31,135 nt of DNA from JBEEPE01 sp964489645. GTDB lineage: Bacteria; Verrucomicrobiota; Verrucomicrobiia; Chthoniobacterales; Chthoniobacteraceae. Where the stretch lies: assembly GCA_964489645.1 (NCBI GenBank), contig CAZAZT010000030.1, positions 1 to 31,135 of the forward strand. The letters run 5' to 3'. Position numbers and translations under genes: made by a program. This document shows positions 26,346 through 31,135 of this stretch, piece after piece. Below the pieces are notes generated by a model. The model made no database searches and was not told where the DNA came from. It was given only the letters and a program-made list of their open reading frames with translations. Each line of letters starts with the position of its first letter. The stretch's first letter is position 1.

Positions 26346-27389
26346 ATGAAAGAGATCGGATTCGCCATCGTAGGAACAGGAATGATCGCGGAGTTCCACG
26401 CGACAGCCATCGCACAAGTCCCAGATACCCGCCTCATCGCCGCTTTCTCCCGCAACCACTCCGCCAGGGAAGCCTTCGCCTCCAAATACAACTGCCAAGC
26501 CGCCGATTCCCTCGAATCACTCATCGCAAACCCCAGTATCCACGCATTCTGCATCACCACTCCCAGCGGCGCTCACGCCGAAGCCGCTATCCCCATCCTC
26601 AAAGCAGGAAAAGCCGTCCTCTGCGAGAAACCTCTGGACGTATCCCTCGACGCCGTCGACGCCATCCTCCGCGCTGAAAAAGAAGGGAACGGCGTCCTCG
26701 CCGGAGTATTCCAGAACCGACTGGGCCGCGCCGCCGGCATCATCAAAGACGCCATCCTCGCCAAGCGCTTCGGAAACCTCGCCCTCTGCTCCGCTTACAT
26801 CAAGTGGTGGCGCACCCCAGAGTACTACTCCTCGTCCTCTTGGAAAGGTACCCTCAAACTCGACGGCGGTGGCGCCCTCATGAACCAAGGGATTCACGCA
26901 GTCGACCTGCTCCAATGGCTCGTCGGACTTCCCGACCGCGTCGCCGCATTCCAAGGGCGTCGCGCGCACCCGAACATCGAGGCAGAGGACACCCTCTCTG
27001 CAACCCTCCACTTCCCCTCCGGAGCCCTCGGCGTCATCGAAGCATCCACCTCCAGTTTTCCAGGATCCGACCTCCGTATCGAGATCACCGGCAGCCACGG
27101 CTCCGCCGCACTCGTCAACGATCGGATCGTACGCTGGGACTTCGCCGATAAACTCCCCGGCGACGAAGACATCCTCAAAAACGAAGCCGCAGGCAAGATC
27201 GGGGGAGGAACCGCCGACCCAAAAGCCATCAGCGTAGAAGGACACCGCCGCCTCATCGAGGACCTCGCCCACGCATTGCGCGAGAACCGGCGCCCGATGA
27301 TCCCCGGCGAAGAAGCGCGCAGAGCCGTTTCCCTCGTCCTCGCCTGCTACGAAAGCGCCCGAACCGGAAACATCGTGAACCTCCGATAA
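26346..27389 (+). CDS. Gfo/Idh/MocA family oxidoreductase
   Basis: A 347-residue NAD(P)-dependent dehydrogenase-like protein of normal family length. The nucleotide-binding loop is canonical (A-I-V-G-T-G-M-I-A-E-F-H-A, residues 8-19). The catalytic motif C-E-K-P-L-D lies at 93-98, and L-D-G-G-G-A-L-M-N-Q-G-I-H-A-V-D-L-L at about 172-189 carries the conserved substrate-site histidine. It differs clearly from the other family member at 19447-20601, which has an atypical Rossmann loop, so the two are not recent duplicates. It lies downstream of the stem-loop behind citrate synthase and 36 bases before a prepilin-like gene. The substrate, probably a sugar or cyclitol, cannot be read from the sequence. 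Confidence 0.9.
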   Translation: MKEIGFAIVGTGMIAEFHATAIAQVPDTRLIAAFSRNHSAREAFASKYNCQAADSLESLIANPSIHAFCITTPSGAHAEAAIPILKAGKAVLCEKPLDVSLDAVDAILRAEKEGNGVLAGVFQNRLGRAAGIIKDAILAKRFGNLALCSAYIKWWRTPEYYSSSSWKGTLKLDGGGALMNQGIHAVDLLQWLVGLPDRVAAFQGRRAHPNIEAEDTLSATLHFPSGALGVIEASTSSFPGSDLRIEITGSHGSAALVNDRIVRWDFADKLPGDEDILKNEAAGKIGGGTADPKAISVEGHRRLIEDLAHALRENRRPMIPGEEARRAVSLVLACYESARTGNIVNLR

Positions 27390-27425
27390 CACACCCCCCC
27401 CACCATCCCCTCACCCCCCAAAACC

Positions 27426-28097
27426 ATGCGCATCCCAACGAGAACATCCAACCCACAGGGATTCACCCTCATCGAACTCCTCGTGGTCATCACCATCATC
27501 GGCATCCTCGCCACCATGGGCTTGTCCGGCGGTTCCCGTCTCATCGAACGCGGCAAACTCCTGAAATGCCAAGCCAACCTCCGCCAACTCGGCGTCGCAC
27601 TCACGAACTACCTCAACGACCAAGATGACATCATGCCCGCCACGGCAAACATCTGGGCCAAAAAACTCAAACCCAACGTCGACGAAGGCAAGTCCTACAT
27701 CGACACCTGGAAACTGTTCAAATCCCCGTTCGACCCGCGCAAAGACTCCGAGATCGCCCCTCAACCCGTAAGCTACGGCCTCAACAAAAACCTCGAGTCC
27801 GTCAACGTCTCCCGCCTCAAAGACTCCACCAACACCATCGTCCTCGCCCCAGCCCCGGAAGAGGACGATATCCTCACCTTCAAAGGCACCGCCGACGCCC
27901 CCGTCGACCTCACCCCCGGCAAAGGCGAAAACCGAGGCACCCACACAAACCGCGCTCGCATCAGCGTCCTGTTCCTCGACGGAAGCGTTCGTGACATGAA
28001 ATTCAGCGATTTCAATAAAGACGCCCCCACCGATGACTCCGACCCGTGGGCCAGCAAAAACACCGCAAAAACAGGGACTTCCGGAACCAGTAAATAA
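27426..28097 (+). CDS. Prepilin-like protein with type IV/II N-terminal methylation motif
   Basis: A 223-residue protein with a perfect class III signal: short basic leader ending Q-G at residue 12, then F-T-L-I-E-L-L-V-V-I-T-I-I-G-I-L-A-T with Glu at +5. Prepilin peptidase should cleave after Gly12 and the hydrophobic helix anchors or assembles the mature protein. The C-terminal part contains I-S-V-L-F-L-D-G-S-V-R-D, the H-x9-DG-like pattern of the large families of such proteins in Verrucomicrobiota and Planctomycetota, which occur scattered and in many copies. No secretion or pilus assembly genes are nearby, so partners must be elsewhere. Its role (pseudopilin, surface filament or sorting device) is unknown. 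It lies 12 bases before the metallophosphoesterase gene. Confidence 0.88.
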   Translation: MRIPTRTSNPQGFTLIELLVVITIIGILATMGLSGGSRLIERGKLLKCQANLRQLGVALTNYLNDQDDIMPATANIWAKKLKPNVDEGKSYIDTWKLFKSPFDPRKDSEIAPQPVSYGLNKNLESVNVSRLKDSTNTIVLAPAPEEDDILTFKGTADAPVDLTPGKGENRGTHTNRARISVLFLDGSVRDMKFSDFNKDAPTDDSDPWASKNTAKTGTSGTSK

Positions 28098-28109
28098 GTC
28101 CCCAGAGGC

Positions 28110-29363
28110 ATGACCGCTCGATTCGTCGTCATCCTCCTCAGCATCCCAGCCCTCGTCGTCCTCGCCGGAACCCTCTGGGCATCCAAGGCTGCCCAATCCC
28201 TGCGCCAAGTCTCGCTCCCAAACGGGGCTTGGTTCCCTCGAATCTTTGCCGGAAGTGTCGTGCTCTCGCTCTTGCTCCTCATCTTCGCAGGAGCCTCCTC
28301 CGAGCATCACCTCCCTCCAACCATCGAACGTGCCCTCGGAATCCATGGCCTCCTCGGAAGCCTCCTCCTCCTTCTCCTCCTTCTTTTTCTCCTCCCCATC
28401 CTCGTTCTCCGCATCGCAGCCCAAAAGTTCATCACCACCAAATCCTCATCTCCCGCTCCCGTCCCACGCGACGCCCCCAAAAACAACGCAACCCTCCCCA
28501 GCCTCCCGCTAGGCCGACGACAACTCCTCAAAGCCGGAGCTTGGCAATGTCCAGCCTTGATCGGACTCGGAGCCGACCTCGTCGCCCATCATCAACTCGA
28601 TCGTTTCAACATTCGGAACATCCAACTCCCTTCCGCCTCCACCTCCCTGCCCCTAGGACTCAAAATACTTCACATCAGCGACCTACACGTCGGCCGATTC
28701 ACCCGCGGAAAGGTTCTCGAACGCATCGTCGACTCCTCCTCCCATCTCTCCCCTGACCTCATCGCCTTCACCGGAGACCTCATCAACCAACAACTGTCCG
28801 ACCTCCCAGCAGGTATCGAACTGCTGCGCGCACTCCAAAAACTGGCCCCACTCTTCGTCTGCGAAGGCAATCACGACCTCTTCCAAAGCACGCGAACGTT
28901 CCGAAACACCCTGCACCGCGCCGGCATCCCTCTCCTGCTCGACCAACACGTCACACACCCCTGGAACTCCGCAAAACTCAGGATCGTCGGCGCAACGTGG
29001 AACGGTCTCGATGGACCCGCTCACCCCCATCGCGAAACATTCGAACTCCACCTCGCACAAAATATCCCCGCCCTCCTTCCCCAAGACGCTTCACCCGAAC
29101 AGCCAACAATCCTGTTAGCCCATCACCCCCACGCAGCAGATCACGCCCCTTTCGCTCATCTCACACTCTCAGGCCACACCCACGGCGGGCAACTGATGAT
29201 CACCCCGCAACACGGCCCTGGCCCCCTCCTCTACCGCTACTGGTCAGGCCTCCACACATCGCGCCAACTCCGACGCCCCATCATCGTTTCAAACGGCGTC
29301 GGAAACTGGTTCCCCATCCGCACCGCCGCTCCCGCCGAAATCGCCCTGATCACAGTGACCTGA
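28110..29363 (+). CDS. Membrane-anchored metallophosphoesterase (YkuE/YaeI-like)
   Basis: A 417-residue protein with an N-terminal membrane region (hydrophobic segments about 3-25, 45-62 and 78-103) followed by a calcineurin-like phosphoesterase domain from about 180. All metal-binding blocks are present: I-S-D-L-H-V-G (Asp191, His193), T-G-D-L-I (Asp223), G-N-H-D (254-256), L-A-H-H-P-H-A near 337 and S-G-H-T-H-G-G-Q (His356, His358). This arrangement matches YkuE/YaeI-type enzymes, some of which act on lipid-linked UDP-sugars or periplasmic phosphoesters. Unusually, a Tat-like G-R-R-Q-L-L-K-A-G-A-W lies at 135-145, after the membrane segments, instead of at the N-terminus. An AGAGG touches the start codon, too close for normal spacing. 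The substrate is unknown. Confidence 0.87.
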   Translation: MTARFVVILLSIPALVVLAGTLWASKAAQSLRQVSLPNGAWFPRIFAGSVVLSLLLLIFAGASSEHHLPPTIERALGIHGLLGSLLLLLLLLFLLPILVLRIAAQKFITTKSSSPAPVPRDAPKNNATLPSLPLGRRQLLKAGAWQCPALIGLGADLVAHHQLDRFNIRNIQLPSASTSLPLGLKILHISDLHVGRFTRGKVLERIVDSSSHLSPDLIAFTGDLINQQLSDLPAGIELLRALQKLAPLFVCEGNHDLFQSTRTFRNTLHRAGIPLLLDQHVTHPWNSAKLRIVGATWNGLDGPAHPHRETFELHLAQNIPALLPQDASPEQPTILLAHHPHAADHAPFAHLTLSGHTHGGQLMITPQHGPGPLLYRYWSGLHTSRQLRRPIIVSNGVGNWFPIRTAAPAEIALITVT

Positions 29364-29508
29364 CCCGTCGATTCACGCGAATTTCAGCGCGCCCCCGATC
29401 GCGCATTCCGTTACACTGCAGGCTTGCCGAACCCGCCCCACCGCCCAAGATTCACGACCCTCGGATCATCATCTCTCCAATCCCGTCACCCTCTTTCCAC
29501 CCCGCACC

Positions 29509-31135
29509 ATGAGCGAAGAATCCTCTCTCCCACTCGATCTCAAGTTCCTCCCCGACTGGCTGAAAGAATCCCCAGGGAACAATCCCTACTCCAACTTCCA
29601 AGGTGATTCCAATCGGGACGACCGACGTGGCCCGCGCCGTGATAAACCCGGCTTCGGTCGACGCGACGGCGGTGGATTCAGACAGGGCGGCCCACGGAAC
29701 GACGACCGCGGCCCGCGCCGCGATGGTGGCCCGCGCAACGATCGCGACCGACGTGGCCCCGATCGCCGGGATCAACGCTCCTTCGCACCTCGGCCCGAAG
29801 TTCCTCGGACCCTTCCAGCCGAAGTGCATGTCGAAATCCTTCCCACCGACGCTGCCGCCGAAGCGATCGCAAAACAGATCAAGTCCAGTGGCAAAGCCTA
29901 CCCTCTCCACAGCACGGCACGCCTCTTCCTCGATAAACCAGAACGTCACAAGGTAAGAATCTCCTCGAAAAGCGACGAGCATCCTCTTCACCAGATCGAG
30001 GACGGCCCGATCAGCTTCGATAAATCGCTGATCGAACGCCACGCGTTCCGCCTCATGAAGGCCCGCTTCTATCGCGAAGAGCAAACCGAGATCGAACCGC
30101 CAAAGGGCAACTTCACCAACGTCGCAAAATGCCGCTCCACAGGAACTATTCTCGGCCCAACCAACCATCACGGATACCAAGTCGCCGTCAAAAAACTCTA
30201 CGAAGATCGTTTCAGCCGGCAGATGTCCTATCAGACCTACTTGCGCGAAGAGATCGAAGTCGTCTCCGGTGAGCAAGCCGTGAACGACTGGCGCGAAGCC
30301 TCCAAGTTCGTGACCGTTTATCACACCACCACCGAAGAACAACCGCTCACCTTCAAGACCCCCGCCGAAGTCGAAGCGCATTTCCGGAAAGCTTATCTCC
30401 CCACCCTCGTCCGCTCCGCAAGACGCCTCGAGTGCGGAGGCGCCGTCGCAAGGACAATCCCCGAGAGACTTCTCGTGAATCGCATCCGCGAAACATTCGA
30501 TCGCCAACGGGCATACCCCGATCAACTCGTCAACGGACTCCGCTCGGCCCTCGCCTCACAGAACCTCCAGATCTTCAAACACCGGAAACGTGTGCTGTTC
30601 GTGTCCGCAATCCGGCCCGTCGTTGCCGCCTCCACAGACGGCATGGCGGAAGGTCCCGCCGCCATCCTCACCACCGTGCGAGAAAATCCGCGGATCACGA
30701 AACCAGAACTCGCAAAGCGAATCCACGGCGATGCGCTCGACGGCGAAAACGCCACCGCACTCAAAGCCCAACTCGCTTCCGATCTCCACTACCTGTCGCA
30801 AAGTGGCACCGTGATCGAGTTCGCAGACGGGACGCTGGATCTCGCGCTGACCCCGAGAGATGCGGAAAAAGAGAAGCCTCAGGAAACTGCATCCGCGGCT
30901 TCTGAATCAACAACCGCTTCCACGGACACAGAAGGAGAGATCGTGACCGAAGCCTGCTCCATCGAGAACCAAGCCTGCGAAATCCCCGCTCCAGACGCCT
31001 GCTCCATCGAGAACCAAGCCTGCGAGATACCCGCCCCAGACGCCTGCTCCATCGAGAACCAAGCCTGCGAAATCCCCGCTCCAGACGCCTGCTCCATCGA
31101 GAACCAAGCCTGCGAAATCCCCGCTCCAGACGCCT
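29509..31135 (+). CDS. Conserved protein of unknown function with Arg/Gly-rich start, winged-helix-like part and Cys-repeat tail (partial)
   Basis: The ATG at 29509 opens a frame of 542 codons without stop, truncated by the window end. I do not recognise a named family, though the middle resembles uncharacterised proteins I recall from Verrucomicrobiota. In order: a short acidic start; an Arg/Gly/Asp-rich, probably disordered stretch about 27-85 with R-R-G-P and R-N-D-D-R-G-P units, like RNA-binding tails; a well-ordered middle about 100-380 with G-N-F-T-N-V-A-K-C and L-G-P-T-N-H-H-G-Y; a winged-helix-like segment about 383-446 (K-P-E-L-A-K-R-I-H, then S-G-T-V-I-E-F-A-D-G-T-L); an acidic linker; then from 482 a 15-residue repeat with two cysteines, four full copies plus the start of a fifth. 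Nucleic-acid binding is an inference. No signal peptide or ribosome binding site is seen. Confidence 0.75.
   Translation, partial: MSEESSLPLDLKFLPDWLKESPGNNPYSNFQGDSNRDDRRGPRRDKPGFGRRDGGGFRQGGPRNDDRGPRRDGGPRNDRDRRGPDRRDQRSFAPRPEVPRTLPAEVHVEILPTDAAAEAIAKQIKSSGKAYPLHSTARLFLDKPERHKVRISSKSDEHPLHQIEDGPISFDKSLIERHAFRLMKARFYREEQTEIEPPKGNFTNVAKCRSTGTILGPTNHHGYQVAVKKLYEDRFSRQMSYQTYLREEIEVVSGEQAVNDWREASKFVTVYHTTTEEQPLTFKTPAEVEAHFRKAYLPTLVRSARRLECGGAVARTIPERLLVNRIRETFDRQRAYPDQLVNGLRSALASQNLQIFKHRKRVLFVSAIRPVVAASTDGMAEGPAAILTTVRENPRITKPELAKRIHGDALDGENATALKAQLASDLHYLSQSGTVIEFADGTLDLALTPRDAEKEKPQETASAASESTTASTDTEGEIVTEACSIENQACEIPAPDACSIENQACEIPAPDACSIENQACEIPAPDACSIENQACEIPAPDA
30952..31135 (+). repeat. 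45-bp in-frame tandem repeat, four full copies plus four bases
   Basis: Copies lie at 30952-30996, 30997-31041, 31042-31086 and 31087-31131, and a fifth begins at 31132. Copies 1, 3 and 4 are identical; copy 2 differs at three bases, all synonymous (GAA to GAG, ATC to ATA, GCT to GCC). Each unit encodes A-C-S-I-E-N-Q-A-C-E-I-P-A-P-D. The near identity points to recent expansion by slippage or recombination, and the contig end inside the array suggests the assembler stopped there, so true copy number is unknown. Confidence 0.95.

Noticed and set aside
30952..31135. Regular repeats at the right edge as a CRISPR array
   Set aside because: Units are contiguous 45-bp copies without spacers, stay in frame inside an open coding region, and vary only synonymously.

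Overview
The window most likely comes from a member of the Verrucomicrobiota (PVC group). This is judged from the gene repertoire, not from a marker gene: a secreted sialidase next to a sialate O-acetylesterase, secreted ThuA-like and alpha/beta hydrolase proteins, a 2228-residue alpha-2-macroglobulin-like protein, two Gfo/Idh/MocA oxidoreductases, a prepilin-type (H-x9-DG-like) protein, a chlamydia-like dCTP deaminase, and a conserved protein of unknown function I associate with this phylum. GC content is high. The + strand is strongly C-rich and A-rich whichever strand carries the gene. No rRNA, tRNA, CRISPR array, phage or insertion sequence was seen. Both ends are truncated, and there is a 10-N scaffold gap at 418-427 flanked by suspicious homopolymers.

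Layout. 1-231: N-terminal part of a secreted protein (-). 232-564: gap region with poly-C/poly-A runs and a clear intrinsic terminator (-). 565-3298: sialate O-acetylesterase (-) divergent from a four-Asp-box sialidase-like protein (+). 3433-12239 (all -): GNAT acetyltransferase, giant alpha-2-macroglobulin-like protein, RluE-like pseudouridine synthase, secreted ThuA-domain protein. 12318-14867: HrpB helicase (+). 14935-19204 (all -): secreted alpha/beta hydrolase, dCTP deaminase preceded by a long leader hairpin, ClpB. 19205-19446: intergenic region with a candidate three-way-junction RNA. 19447-21461 (-): Gfo/Idh/MocA oxidoreductase plus TIM-barrel epimerase operon. 21630-22625: mannose-6-phosphate isomerase (+). 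22906-26222: sucC-sucD-citrate synthase, a TCA cluster (+), followed by a 12-bp stem-loop. 26346-29363: second Gfo/Idh/MocA oxidoreductase, prepilin-like protein, membrane-anchored metallophosphoesterase (+). 29509-end: large unknown protein with an Arg/Gly-rich N-terminal region, a winged-helix-like segment and a C-terminal 15-residue cysteine-containing tandem repeat that runs off the window.

How it fits together. Three themes recur: glycan and sugar handling (sialidase, acetylesterase, ManA, epimerase/oxidoreductase pairs), central metabolism (sucCD and citrate synthase) and housekeeping (ClpB, Dcd, HrpB, RluE). There is no single large specialised island. The best candidates for undescribed biology are the structured element at 19324-19388, the dcd leader hairpin, and the repeat-tailed protein at the right edge. 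Start sites were mostly placed by homology and signal peptides, because nearly all genes, and especially those on the + strand, lack a recognisable Shine-Dalgarno sequence.
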